Assembly (NCBI GenBank): GCA_963556195.1
Contig: OY744520.1
Coordinates: forward strand, 154,379,107 to 154,443,106
Direction: 5' to 3'
DNA length: 64,000 bases
DNA from: Sepiola atlantica
Lineage: Eukaryota; Mollusca; Cephalopoda; Sepiida; Sepiolidae
Shown: one piece after another, positions 11,113 to 22,845 of the stretch
Layout: the number at the start of each line of letters is the position of its first letter
How positions within the stretch are numbered: position 1 is the first letter of the stretch
Position numbers and translations under genes: made by a program
Notes under the pieces: generated by a model
What the model saw: the letters and a program-made list of their open reading frames with translations, nothing else
Told to the model about the DNA's origin: nothing
The model's database searches: none

Positions 11113-11369
11113 TCTGTCCTGTGCAGTTTTAGGATGTCCACCCTCCCAGGCTTTGCTTCCCCTCTTTGGGGAGGGTAAGAGTATTGCTTACTGTCTGAAG
11201 CGCCCATACCGGGGAATGCCGACGGAGCTGCCCAGTCAATTTTTAAAGGTAATAGGTGTTCTTCCTCTAGAGTGCTGACTTATCAAAACCCCACTTTCCG
11301 ACCTTGTGTCACATTTTACTCTGTGGGGAGTAGATAAGTACCTGTATCAGAAACTCTCGCTGCCTTATG
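11113..11369. other. GC-richer continuation of the U2-like insert
   Basis: Contains further self-complementary blocks (CACCCTCCCAGG ... TTGGGGAGGGTA near 11140-11177) and CTGTCTGAAGCGCCC near 11190. It lies between the two parts of the degenerate array, so it probably belongs to one inserted element with 11011-11112. Confidence 0.45.
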
Positions 11370-11460
11370 GTCTTTCGCGCTTAACTTTGAAATATAATTC
11401 TTCGATATGTCACCCCTCTTAATAAGAGAATGTATTCATCCGCCTGTCGGTACATTTGTT
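11370..11460 (+). repeat. Degenerate tandem repeat, right part
   Basis: CGCGCTTAACTTTGAAATAT, then ATGTCACCCCTCTTAATAAG and ATCCGCCTGTCGGTACATT match the blocks of 10631-11010. Confidence 0.65.
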
Positions 11461-11502
11461 TTTTTACGTTTCAATTCTCATCAATGAATGCGCAGATTAA
11501 AT

Positions 11503-11600
11503 GATATGACTATAATCACGTTTATACGCCAGTTCCCGTAAGATCGTTAAAGTTAAACGAAGTTGAGCCTGGCCAGTTCTAACTGAGTGATCGTTTGTGA
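11503..11600 (+). pseudogene. 5S rRNA-derived copy 2, 3' truncated
   Basis: ATAATCACGTTTATACGCCA, GTTCCCGTAAGATCGTTAAA, GTTAAACGAAGTTGAGCCTG, GCCAGTTCTAACTGAGTGAT and CGTTTGTGA follow animal 5S rRNA in order, more diverged than copy 1. It ends before the GGGAACACCAGG segment. Shares the ATAATCACGTTTA.AC start with copy 1. Confidence 0.75.
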
Positions 11601-12505
11601 AAAAACAAATACTGTTTTTAACAAAATTCTTTTCAACTTCAACATTAATCTACAAATAAATCGTATACAAAAATGATATCGGCATAACTTAATCCACCGT
11701 AAGACCGAACGAGAACAAACACAACAAAAAGTAAAATGAGCACAAGAATACCTCCCCCTGTGCACTATGTAAAGCTGCTTTAAGAATAGCAGATAGATAA
11801 ATAAATTGAACACTTTTTTAACCCTAAGAGCACGCGCACTAAAAAACCTGTTATCAATAAGAACATATAGACCTATTGAAATGTTGAGTAAGAAAAAGAA
11901 AACTCAGCATGGCTGACACGTACTTGCGGTTGGACCGTGAATTGATTGTTCAAAATCTGACAAAAAAATTACACATAAAAAAGGTTCCCAGAAGAAAACA
12001 TTCCATTGATATTCAACACGCTTGTGTTAATACTTCGGCAGGCCTGTCATATTAGTAGTCATCACAGTACCGGGAACACACCTGAGATATTTCGTTGATA
12101 GGCTGGGAAAGAAGTAAGGAAACGATTAACAGAATCGGTGAGATTTATACAAAAGGTGGGATTCCGACATTTAGAATGTTTTGAAGCGATTCAGTACCAA
12201 TCGATCGGTGAGAAAATATACATTTGAAAAGTCTATCGCCAATACACTATTATAGAAGGAAACGTATCAGTTACTGAATAATAAGTAATTCCGCGAAAGA
12301 TGCAATAAAATTAAGTTCAAAATTAAGTCTTTAACCGACCTTTGACAGTACGTTCATATTTGATGCATTCCATCAAAATATCAACGCAATATTGCTCCTT
12401 TATTTATACAACGGTTCTCATCTGTTACTCCCTATAAACTAAATGACATCTCACCTACGATTAAAGAGAATTACCAGCGTTAAAGAAGCGCAAAAACGTT
12501 GAAGG
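11601..12505. other. Nothing recognised
   Basis: No supported feature. Confidence 0.4.
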
Positions 12506-12560
12506 AAATATTTGGCTATTTGACATAGGAGTGTGTCCTGTGTCAAATAGCCAAATATTT
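12506..12560. repeat. Perfect inverted repeat (hairpin), 55 bp
   Basis: AAATATTTGGCTATTTGACA at 12506-12525 is exactly reverse-complementary to TGTCAAATAGCCAAATATTT at 12541-12560. Inside, a T-G wobble and AGGA/TCCT continue the pairing to a 5-nt loop GTGTG, giving a 25-pair stem. Pairing stops abruptly at both outer edges. Confidence 0.95.
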
Positions 12561-13390
12561 ACGTAACCTACTTATATCTGCTTCGATGAGAAGATCATTT
12601 ATTCTGTGTTTACTGCTCGACTCCATTTACAGTGGAACATATATTCGTAAGAGTCATTGATTTCAAGGAAATCTGTTTTAGATATCAACAGGTGGGTGAC
12701 CTGAAGTACATTTGAGAAAGTCAATCAGAAACAAAATTGGATTTCTGGAGAATATGACAATGTAGAAAATTATTAATACTTCACTTGCGTCATTGAAGGT
12801 AGTCATTTGAAAAAGATAATACCAAACAAAAAGGTTACTAAGATAATTACTATATTTAAACTCTTAGATTGATATGCTGTAAAAAGTCGCAACAGTACAG
12901 ATGTCTCTAAAGTTTTAATGCATGTTTTATGTCGTTAATCTACAGGTTTCGTGTTTCTTGTTTACTTTCAAAGGTAATGTTTCTGAAAATTAATATTGGT
13001 TTACGTTTTAAAACTGTATGCTTTAATAACGGCGTTAGGATACAACTGAATGAATTACAGCGACATCAACGAGAGACAAAGTTATTTGTAACAAGTTTAC
13101 AATAAACCAAGAAAGAACATACCAACCACAGAATGAAAATAAATATAACCGTGTAATTTATCCAGGTTAACAAGTTAATATTTATATGTTACATGAAATA
13201 GCAGGGAATTATCCAATAACCAAGTATATCGATAGTCATTGTTGAAAAATATATCAATTTACTTGGGTTGTTATCTTTACGGCATATAAACTATTCTCCG
13301 ACGACTGGGGGAGATTAGGTATGCCCTTATTGTCACGCTACATTAGTGTTTTACTGAACACAATAGATCCGATTCTTCATTTGATATTGC
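12561..13390. other. Nothing recognised
   Basis: No supported feature. Confidence 0.4.
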
Positions 13391-13598
13391 GGAAGGTGAC
13401 GTTTGTTAAGTGGATATTGCCACGGACTGCAGACCTGGGTGTTCCAAGTTCAAATCCAGTCGGTTCCACAGTACCACTTTCACTTAGGGATGTTGGCAAC
13501 CATTCTCGTGGTTCTTCCCATAAGTACCCGATGTTTTTCCAGAAACATTTCTAACAAGAAAAACATCGAGAAAACTAATGAATCATCTGATTCACACG
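13391..13598 (+). mobile_element. tRNA-derived SINE, type 2, copy 2
   Basis: Aligns with 5611-5824 from GGAAGGTGAC onward: CACGGACTGCAGACCTGGGT, CCAAGTTCAAATCC (decayed B box), CACTTTCACTTAGGGATGTT, GGCAACC, GTACCCGATGT and AACATCGAGAA. The A-box region is eroded to GTTTGTTAAGTGG. The short plus-strand frames here are incidental. Confidence 0.75.
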
Positions 13599-13856
13599 AA
13601 AGAAGAAGAATATGATTTGATATTGCCACAGTTTTCCTTAACTAATGCCACAATATTTTTATTAAACTCAATTAGACGTACTGTTCAATCTTCATCGTTA
13701 AAGGCAACATTCCCATTTCCGATTTTCGTATAACATCGTCTATACATTCGTTAATTCAATCACTGAGTGGGCATTTTGAGTTCTTTAGCTGCAGATTTAC
13801 CTCTTTAGAAACTCTTACAACATTTTGCTCTTAAATGGTCCTTTTTTAAGGGCTTT

Positions 13857-13926
13857 AAAATATTAAAATTCAATTAATTCATCCTGTAAATATTTATAGA
13901 ATTAATTCATTGAATTTTAATATTTA
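13857..13926. repeat. Imperfect inverted repeat, AT-rich
   Basis: AAATATTAAAATTCAA plus TTAATTC on the left pairs with GAATTAATTC, ATTGAATTTTAATATTT on the right. A 4-nt bulge interrupts the stem, and the loop is about 18 nt. Confidence 0.85.
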
Positions 13927-15420
13927 AAATAATTGCATAGAATATTCAACTTTTTGGCCGCCAGTACAATCAGGATATTCGTTTGTTATGCTCGAATCAT
14001 TTACAATTGAAATGAAACAACTTTTATTGGGTTATATGGTATCACAATTATGAAACAATCCCTGATTTGGCATATTAAAATAGGGAATTCATATGTCATT
14101 AGTATTTTTTTAAATAATACGGTCTATTATAATGTTCTATTATAGTACGTAGTCGATCATCAATTATTTATAATAGTAAGCTGTCGACACTACAATTTCT
14201 ATTATATCAGTTTATCCCATGAGTTCTGTCTGTATTTTTATTCTCTAAAACTTAGTAGTAAGAGAGAATGTCTAATAGAACTAACAAATCCGCCACTCTA
14301 TAATAACGACTAATGGTTATTTATTTGTATTATAATAAATGTATATCCGACAGGCCATACGAAATTATCGAATAAATAGGTGCCTTTTTCTACCGGTGAA
14401 CGTAACCACTTCGAGTGGCGAGAAATTAGCAAGAAGGCAACTAGCAAGTTTGAAATTCGTCTTCCCTTGAAATCAATTGTGAATAAAACCCTCCACTCGA
14501 AATAAAAGTCAACCACTTGTGTCTTTTATTCTTGACTGCATCAGAAATGTTAATAATTTATACATAAACATTAAATTACTGACTTAATTCTATGAATTCT
14601 TATGGATATTACTGAGAACACTGGCGAAGCATTCCATTTTAGTTATTTTTGTCCGAGAGTGTATATATGTTATAGATATCTATTTGGAAACATTTAATTT
14701 CATAAGAAGTTCACTGCTAAAGTCTTTAAAAGAAAAAAGCACTGATGCTACATCAGTAACAACTTGGAAAGGTTTCTAAACTTTAGAAATTAATTATAGT
14801 GAGTTGTTTGCATGTCTCAAATCGCTGTTATCAGTAGCCTTCCTTATAACGAGAGAGGCTGAACTGATTTGAACATGAATATGCATAGATGTCACCTTAA
14901 CGGTGTGTTCGAAATCGTCAAAAATATCATGACGTCGCGAGAATTTATTTAGGTAAATGAAACTTTAGTTATTGAAGTCTTACATAACTTATAATCATAT
15001 ACGTTTCTCTAGTTCTTCCGAAAAATAATCAAGCCTAATAATGTCAGTAAGATATCACTCAAACTATATTGTTCGTCGAATAGAAGTTGGTTCAGTCGGT
15101 TTATTGGTTTGGGGAATTAGTGCCTGTTTTCGTCAGCATTTAAACTAAATCCGAAGTCTGGTAACTGTGAATGTAGGCAACAAAGTCCTGTCCTGACAAA
15201 ACGAAACGTAACTGGTTATACACAAATAATCGGTCTAATCCGAAAAATTTAGCTCAAACTAATAAATAAAAAATGTTTGAAATTATCTATATTAGTTCTA
15301 GCGATTTTTGTTAACACAATAAACTGCCGCAATTTGACTTCACAACTAATTGCCTATGAATCAATCCGGCATAAAAGATGCAATACGCAATATTCTGATC
15401 ACATCCACTTTAATTTCTAG
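13927..15420. other. AT-rich sequence, nothing recognised
   Basis: 14100-14210 has several short TCTATTATAAT-like near-repeats. No supported gene. Confidence 0.4.
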
Positions 15421-15496
15421 AATGTCATACAACACCCTTTATACAGCAATGAAGACAATCGCATTGCAACTAGAAGACTGCCCCGACTTCATTCAG
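15421..15496 (+). CDS. Candidate internal exon of an unrecognised gene
   Basis: The stretch is bounded by TCACATCCACTTTAATTTCTAG on the left (a T-rich acceptor ending in AG) and ATTCAG|GTAAGT on the right, a full consensus donor. It is open in one frame: one leading base, then 25 codons beginning MSYNTLYTAMKTIALQ and ending EDCPDFIQ, so it would enter in phase 2 and leave in phase 0. The 76-bp length is ordinary for an internal exon, and base composition rises above the flanks. I recognise no domain and no companion exon in the window, so chance or a pseudo-exon remains possible. The open frame itself extends further, 15350-15577. Confidence 0.35.
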
Positions 15497-15889
15497 GTAA
15501 GTAAACTTCCCCTTTACCACCATACTAAAGAAACAGTTAAACTAGTCTATACTTATTTCGAAGTCAGAATGAACTGAAAGTTCTTAATAAAATAACTGAC
15601 TTTTAAAGTATTTTTCAGACAGTTAATCAGCCAGAGAGAGACACTCACACAGAAGAGCGAGGGAGAGACTAAAGTCGATAACCGATCGAAAACAAGAATA
15701 ATTAATGAATTCTCTTCAATTCTACGTCTACTAAGAAAAAACAAAACTTTTGTTTGTATTATTGTTGCACACTTGTGTTCTGACGAATATTTATTATTGT
15801 TTACGGCAAGTTTTTCCGTTTGGAAGTGCGGACAGAACCGAATATTTACTCAAATTTCCGACTAAGTTGCGTCAAAAATAAAATTCTGC
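15497..15889. other. Nothing recognised
   Basis: No supported feature. Confidence 0.4.
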
Positions 15890-16520
15890 GTATCTTTTAA
15901 GCTGACACATCTTTGTCTTTCTTTCTCATAACATTTCGTTTGGAGTTCATACATTAGATCCATTACTCTTTCTGCTTCACGTAAAGTAGATTCTCACTAT
16001 CGCTCCAAACACTTTCTTATAGCTGAGGATATTCTCTATTTCTACAAATCTACTATCAGACCATGTATAGAGTATTGTTGTTACATTTGGAGTTGTGAAT
16101 CTCTGTCCATTTGAATGCTCTTGATAAGGTGCAAAAAGGTATCTGCAACTTGATTGGCCCCACCCCTTTTCTTCTAAGCATCTTTTCTCGCGCATATATT
16201 ATGTTGCTAGTCTCAGTCGTTTCTATAAATACTATTATGGCTTGTGTTCTTCAAAATTGTCTGATCTATTCCTTGCATCCTTTGTTTCAGCTCGTTTAAC
16301 CTAGTTTATCTAGTAGTCTCCATAAATTCGCTGTTTTGATATCTCATTGTAATATAACTTCGTATTCCAGTAACTTCTTTCCAAGAACTGCAGGGTTGTG
16401 GAACTCTCTCTCCTTGTCTCTCTCTCTCTCTGTTTACTGTTTTCCTCCTACCTATAGCCTTTGTCTTTTTAAGACTAAGGCAAAATAGGCATCTTCTGTC
16501 TTTGCGATAATAATCTTTCG
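15890..16520 (+). pseudogene. LINE 3' end relic (C-terminal RT region, Jockey/CR1-like)
   Basis: In the plus strand the frame from 15941 reads WSSYIRSITLSASRKV, then KHFLIAEDILYFYKS and TIRPCIEYCCYIW (16049-16093). This is the classic LYKxxIRPxxEYCxxxW stretch after the RT palm of Jockey/CR1/I-type LINEs. It continues in other frames with LDKVQKGICNLIGP (near 16120), ASLSRFYKYYYGLCSS (near 16205-16250) and FFPRTAGLWNSL (16378-16411), the usual ending of ORF2. At least three frame changes and several stops make it dead. GC-richer 3' DNA up to about 16560 may be its 3' UTR. Family order and spacing are intact. Confidence 0.85.
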
Positions 16521-16860
16521 TTCTCGTTAGCTCCTTACATCAAGTGTCTCCATGCTTTATCTGGGTCGATTTCCATTACACAAAATATAGCATATGGTCT
16601 TCGTAGAATTACACCAGGGTCCGAATTAATGAGACATTGAACGAGAGTTAAATGAACTATATTTGGGAGCTGAACAATACCGCACATATAAAAACGCGGT
16701 AAAAGGTGCATTAATTAAGGATCTGTTATCAGCAGATATCGCTAGAAAATGAGTTACTCTCTCGCAATTCTCCGACCAAGCAATGATCTTTGAGCTGACT
16801 CAACGCAATAAAGACACTTTCATACTTCATGCATTCTTAAACATATACGCATATCTGACC
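16521..16860. other. Possible LINE 3' UTR, then unrecognised
   Basis: No frame or terminal repeat is seen. The (TA)n that follows may mark the LINE tail, which is only inference. Confidence 0.3.

Positions 16861-16930
<70 letters not shown>
16861..16930. repeat. (TA)n microsatellite
   Basis: About 68 bp of nearly pure TA. Confidence 0.95.
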
Positions 16931-16933
<3 letters not shown>

Positions 16934-18648
16934 TTGTATTATTATATTATGGTCAACCGTATATTGTTTTATTTTTGATTTGCACCTGCACTTAAAAAGA
17001 CTTAAGTTGCAGAGTGCACACATAACACACAATAAACTACCTGCCACTCAAGGTGATAGCGAAAATGCTTACCTGCTATTTTCATGAGATAAAGTGTATT
17101 GCCGTGTTTGAGGTCATTCCTTTAGGATTATTCAAATAGGTGAGATCAATTAACAACGGTTTAATATTTCCATATTTGGTTCACTTCACCTGAAACAACA
17201 AAAACACATAATTTTAGCGAATCACATTAATCTGTAGAACTTAATGTTACAGCTTCGAATTTTGAATTTCAATATGAGATTGAAATTCACAAAAGGAATA
17301 GTTGAAGAGATCGAATGCAAAATGCGTTAAATCCAATTTGTTTTGATTGAGGCATTACACAATAAAAGGACGAATATATATAATCTCGACTTGGACTAAG
17401 TTTATATTTATTGAAAGAAAACATAAATTATGTCCGTATCATATTATGTAAAACATGATTTTCGGCTGTGGTTTAGTGTTTAAATGTAGCAGATTTTGTA
17501 GTGACAGTTTTGTAAGTTTTAAAATGGCGTTTATCGCGTTTTGCATTCGAAGTCTCTAGTTATAAGACTCTTAACAAGACTTACACATTACAGTTACTTG
17601 GAGAGATAGGGAACATTAGGATTAGTTACTTTACTTAAAGATAAAATGATAAGTGATTTTGTTGAAACCTTTAACATAATTTTATGGAATGTTTTATTAT
17701 TGATTTTTGAATGACAGGTAATATTTTTACAAAGGCAAATTAATTACGTATACTGGGTAAACTTTCCAGATTGAGGTGAACAATTAAATTCTAGTAGGAA
17801 GACACGGTGTTTTCGGAGATTTAATAAAGAACGCTATTTCATTTTCATCATAGCCTTAAAACTATGATACATTTTGTATTAATATTTTCTTACATATTTT
17901 AGTTGTTTATTTTTAGCGTGGGGCCGAAGAATGAATTACGGGTTGATTGGATAGGATAGTGCAAGTCAAGTGGTATTAATGTAATAATCTGATATAAATC
18001 GATAGTCTTTAAGCCCCTAGAGGCACACCCAGCGTTTATCGGGAATTAATGAAGACCCTTGTATTCTTCTTCTTCTCCTCCTCCTCCTAGCTGTGATGTC
18101 ATTATTAGCATTTGCATTCATAAATTTCTATAATTTTCAAGTTATACATAACAGAAAAGAAATTCGTATATATTCTTCGTTGTTGCCAGGCAAGAAAAAA
18201 GATTATACGATGACGTAGTACACTTTTGATAAAAATGAAATTAATCAATCAATCGATCAATTTTATCGGCATAAAATAGCAAAGTGCAGCAAGCCATGTA
18301 AAAAGACAGTTAGAAGATATTACATCTAAATGCTGTTTGACTGGTAAACGTGGATATGGTAGGCATCATCACGACCTCCTCTGGCAGGCTGTACTAATGT
18401 GTAGAAACACGAGCAGATAATGTTGCATTTCTTCTGTTTCGACCTAATGGTGGTTTGCAAAAACCGAGACTTTAAGTCTGCGTAGGTAATTGTCCGAAAA
18501 AATAGATTTAAATGCCCGGTTAATACTAAATATAGTAATCAAAGTAATTGACGCAATGTAGTTTCAGAATGCATATGATTATGGGAGTCTATCTTCAAAT
18601 TGATACGATCAGTTAATAAACAAACAGAAAATAAACAGAGAAACCCAA
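16931..18648. other. AT-rich sequence, nothing recognised
   Basis: A (CTT)n(CCT)n pyrimidine stretch lies at 18065-18090. No gene or named repeat seen. Confidence 0.4.
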
Positions 18649-18649
18649 A

Positions 18650-18992
18650 TTATATATATATATATGTATGTATATAAATATGTATATACATATACATATA
18701 TATACATATATATACACACACATATATATATATATATGTGTATATATATGTGTGTATATATATACATATATATATGTGTATATATATGTGTATATATACA
18801 TATACACACCTATATATATATGTATATATATTCATATATATGTATATATATAAATATATATGTATATATATGTATATATGTATGTGTATATATATGTGTA
18901 TGTATATATGTGTATATATATATGTATACATACATATATATGTATATATATAAATATATATATACATATATATATATATGTATATATATGTG

Positions 18993-19071
<79 letters not shown>

Positions 19072-19072
19072 G
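18650..19072. repeat. Long compound (TA)n/(TATG)n/(TACA)n microsatellite
   Basis: About 420 bp of alternating purine-pyrimidine sequence, the last 100 bp pure TA, then TGTTGTGAGAGAGAAAAAG. All Tyr-Ile-rich open frames here, up to 144 codons, are repeat artefacts. Confidence 0.95.
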
Positions 19073-20574
19073 TTGTGAGAGAGAAAAAGATTATGTGAAT
19101 ACATCTCTTCAATCAGGAAATCTACTCATAAGGCAGTTAAAAATAAGTTATAAATATTACTGATTCTAGTTGTTTGGTTAGATTCTTATAATATTACAAA
19201 TAATTTCCTTCATAAATCATGAAAGAAACAAAAAATAATTGTAATCTTTCATTTCTAATTACGTCAGTTATGTACTCAAATTAAGTACATTTTACACTGA
19301 AATAGAAGTGAATAATAAATCCAGCGTCTTTATTCCATTTTTATATATACGCATCATCCGTGTTACATAAGTTTAATAATTTAAAACTTTTTATTGTTAA
19401 TATTTATACAAAAAAACAGAAACAAAAAAGAATGAACTCAATAAGGTAAAGAAATAACTTTAATGTACTTCAGTTTTAATGTAGAATCGCACCTAGGTAG
19501 GAACCCCATAGCTTTTAATTATGTCTGAAGTTTAGGTATGTAAACACTAAAATTATTTACATTTAAAAAGACAAAACAAGAACTAATTTTTTTTACTTTA
19601 TAATTGTTTAATTAATGTGTAGGCTATAAGCTTATATGTATGATTTGTTAGTTTGTTAATAATCCGTTAACAGAAGGTTACTGAGATGTAATGATAACAG
19701 TAAACATATTTTTGTCTTTCAAACTCTGAACACGAACTATTATCGTTATACATTGTAGGTTTGGAATTGAAATTCTTGTACAAATAACGGAATAAAGAAA
19801 AATGCTGTCAATTTAAAAATAATCTCAGTTCTATTAAGTTGAGTTAATAACAGTTAGGTGCGTTTGTCTTACCGAGAAGAAGTCTATTTCGGCACTACAG
19901 CATTCAAACCATACAACAGCTCGACGATCGATCGAGCAGTCACGACGACGACAAGAATATGCAATATGCTACATTATTACTACGTGTATTATTTATTTAG
20001 TGTTTAAAAACCCGAAACAACGTTTTTAGAAATAAATAACAAACATGTTAAAAGGTGGATGGAAATCTCATATACGTCCACTCGACTTTTAATTTCATTG
20101 CTTATCAATCATCTTTCCTTTTAATTTAGAGAAATGTTTCATTTTAGTCAATAAATTTATGTAACCGTGATAGAAATATTGTACGACTCCGGCATTTTCT
20201 GTATGTGTGGCAATATATGTTGTTTCAATTTGAACGAATGAATAAACGACGCAACTAAAACAGCAGGCTGTATGTTTTTTATGTCGTCTTCTAAAACAAG
20301 GATGGAAAAAAATAACTTAAGAAAACCAACTTACTTCTAATCATTGAATACAATTTAAAGAATTTGTTTTATGAACACTTAAACAGCGTCTAAAATTCAG
20401 TGTTATTAAAATTTACTCAGCTTTAAATGTATGAAATATGTAGTATGAAGTGAAAAAGAATGTACAATGAATCGATAGATATGCTAGCAAAACTATTAAT
20501 AATTAAAATAAACGTGTTCATGAATTTCAGTCATTCATAAGACATTACCATAACAATTGCGAGATAGCGAAAGC
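19073..20574. other. AT-rich sequence, nothing recognised
   Basis: 19920-19945 has a short palindromic stretch, CTCGACGATCGATCGAG. No gene seen. Confidence 0.4.
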
Positions 20575-20760
20575 TATGGCCGGATGTAGGTATTGGAGTG
20601 GCGCCATTAAACGGGGGACTAATAAGCGGAAGTGGAGGAGGTCATGTGACTTCCGCCAGAGAGGGTCAACTGAAGTGAGTGGACATGAAACGTCGCCGCT
20701 CCCGTGGTGGTGGCCGTCTACAATGTACTCAAGTGTAATGAGGTAACCGATTCATCTATC
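20575..20760. promoter_or_regulatory. GC-rich island with promoter-like motifs (candidate)
   Basis: A 180-bp island much richer in GC and CpG than its surroundings. It holds GCGGAAGT and its reverse complement ACTTCCGC (ETS-like sites, 20617 and 20648 approx.) around GGTCATGTGAC (E-box of the TFE/MITF/USF kind), plus GGCGCCATTAAA. Downstream are a GAGGTAACC donor-like sequence (about 20740), a (TC)n tract (20790-20850) and ATGAGCGGTTTTTATCAACA at 20905, which opens only 14 codons. It could be the promoter or first exon of a gene reading right, or simply an old repeat. Confidence 0.35.
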
Positions 20761-22220
20761 TATATATCTGTTTACCTGTAGCTCTTTCTATCACTCTATT
20801 TCTCTCTCTTCTCTTTCTCTCTCTTTCTCTCTCTTTCTCTCTCTCTCTTTCGTGCGTAAAACGTTATCTGTTCTGTTTATATAACACCTTTATAACCAAA
20901 CAACATGAGCGGTTTTTATCAACAGCCTGGATTACGACGACGACGATGACGATCGCAACTACGGCCACAATGCATTACAATGAAATCGCGAATGTATTAA
21001 GTCTTTATGAATCCACAAAAGGCGTAATGTTAAACGATAAAAGCTTGCTCAGAGTGTTTTCATAAGACGACTATGTTTTAATTTGTGCTTTCTTATATTT
21101 TCGACTTTGGGAGAAATTGGTGAAACAATTGCAACAATAACGACTCCAGGTTTGTCTGTAATAAATTTGAATTTTGTCATTTTAGACACAAAAATTGTCA
21201 TATTTAAAATAATACCAACTTAATTAACATCTTAATTTAATGAGAAACGTCATAACAGATATAGTATTTGAAAAAAAAAACAAATGTCAAAATAAATCGA
21301 TTATCTTGTTAGACTTTTCAAATTAAATTTTGTAACTTTCGATAATGTTCAAAACTTATTTGAATTTGTACTGTCATTCTTCATTTTATTAACTGACCTC
21401 ATTAGCTTCAATATACCAAATTCAAATGAACAATTCTTTATTTTAATTCGTGTTAAAGATGAATGAAAATGCATCACGTGATCATATCTAATTTAACCTG
21501 TTTTAATCGCACACTAGAACAAATTTAAAGTAAACAAGTTTCTTCTGTCTCTATTTTAAACTCTGCATTTAGCGTTTATACGAAATATGCAAAACTAATA
21601 GACAGCATCTACATAGTGATATTAAAATATATACAAAAAAGCTTTAGGGAACCCAATGTTTATGAACTTACATTAAATATAATAATAGATGTATGCATAT
21701 ATATACATAAATTTATGTGGTTATTGTCACTTATTTATAGAAGGATGGCCATCACTACGCAATTACAGTGTCCGGTTTGGGGCGCCCTAACTTATTTTCA
21801 CAAGTCTTGCTGCAGACATACGAAGGCACTGGCTTCTGCTTGTACATAACTATTTTCAACTTTTGTTGGCTTCTGCCATGGGATCTCATATGGCCCAGTA
21901 AAACAGCTATTGACTAACAAGGTTCTACCACACAAATCACAAACATGGCTGTGTTGAAATATGTCGTGGAAACGCGACACTAATCACTTTCGAAAGACAT
22001 GTTATAAAATCGAGTACTTTATTCGCTTTTATTAAAAACTCGCAAATGTCATAAATACGCTTGCGTCAAACTTCTCGCTCCAAGACCATTTTTCCCCTGT
22101 TTACCATGTCCATGTAAAAGTATTTCAGGTTGTTTTTTACTACATCCTTAAAAAGTCTTTTTGGCTTGTACTTCAGACATTTGCTATGCTGCACTTCCCC
22201 ATATAATAGTTGTTTAGAGA

Positions 22221-22222
<2 letters not shown>
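20761..22222. other. (TC)n tract, then nothing recognised
   Basis: 20790-20850 is a TC/TTTC microsatellite. A short CGACGACGACGATGACGAT run lies near 20934. The rest is AT-rich without a supported gene. Confidence 0.45.

Positions 22223-22270
<48 letters not shown>
22223..22270. repeat. (AT)n microsatellite
   Basis: Nearly pure AT. Confidence 0.95.
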
Positions 22271-22272
<2 letters not shown>

Positions 22273-22334
22273 ACCAATGATTATGAAATATTGTACTTTA
22301 ATGTTATTTCTTCTAAATAAATTATCATAAGCAA

Positions 22335-22397
22335 GTCTTAAAATAAAGTCGAAACGTCGATGAATATATAAATAGTTTTGTTTTCTCATTTTTCATT

Positions 22398-22400
<3 letters not shown>
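22335..22400 (+). repeat. Partial third copy of the inverted-module arm
   Basis: GTCGAAACGTCGATGAATAT, then ATAAATAGTTTTGTTTTCTC and ATTTTTCATTTTTCAT align with the right arm of the module (CAAAACGTTGATGAATACAT, ATAAATACTATTCTTTGG, TTTTCCTATTTCAATTTCCA). It runs straight into (AT)n. Confidence 0.6.

Positions 22401-22456
<56 letters not shown>
22401..22456. repeat. (AT)n microsatellite
   Basis: Nearly pure AT. Confidence 0.95.
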
Positions 22457-22458
<2 letters not shown>

Positions 22459-22599
22459 TTTCATTCTCTCCAAATATGATCTGAGGTTAAGATCGGATTC
22501 TAACTCTGCCTGATGAGATCTCAGTTTATAGTAACTGTTGATCGATAACATCGACATGCCAGTGTCGCAGATTTTATACATGTCTGTGTAAATAAAAAT

Positions 22600-22601
<2 letters not shown>

Positions 22602-22656
<55 letters not shown>
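22602..22656. repeat. (AT)n microsatellite at left edge of the inverted module
   Basis: Nearly pure AT, ending GTATATATC. Confidence 0.95.
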
Positions 22657-22659
22657 CTT

Positions 22660-22845
22660 GAAATTGAAAAAGGGCAACCACAGAAGATTATTTATCTATT
22701 CATCAACGTTTCGTCCTTATTATAAGACTTCGCAAGGAAGATTATTTTGAATAAAACATCACAAGTACAGGATGTTTTGATCGCCGGCTACAAAACCTGC
22801 GGCCGATATGAGCAGAAAATCAAATAATGGGATACAAATAGATAG
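22660..22845 (+). repeat. Inverted module, left arm (186 bp)
   Basis: Pairs with the reverse complement of 23068-23239. Shared blocks in order are GAAATTGAAA, TATTTAT.TATTCATCAACG, TTTCGTC/TTTTGTC, GATTATT, ACATCACAAGTACAGGATGT (right arm: ATGTCACAAGAACAGAATGT), a GCCGATxTGAGCAGAAAA block and GATACAAATAGAT. Confidence 0.8.

Noticed and set aside
12506..12560. microRNA precursor
   Set aside because: The stem is nearly perfect and short, with a 5-nt loop, which is unlike typical animal pre-miRNA with mismatches and a larger loop; no expression evidence.
18609..19163. Many long Tyr/Ile-rich open frames on both strands
   Set aside because: They translate (TA)n/(TATG)n repeats and have no other content.
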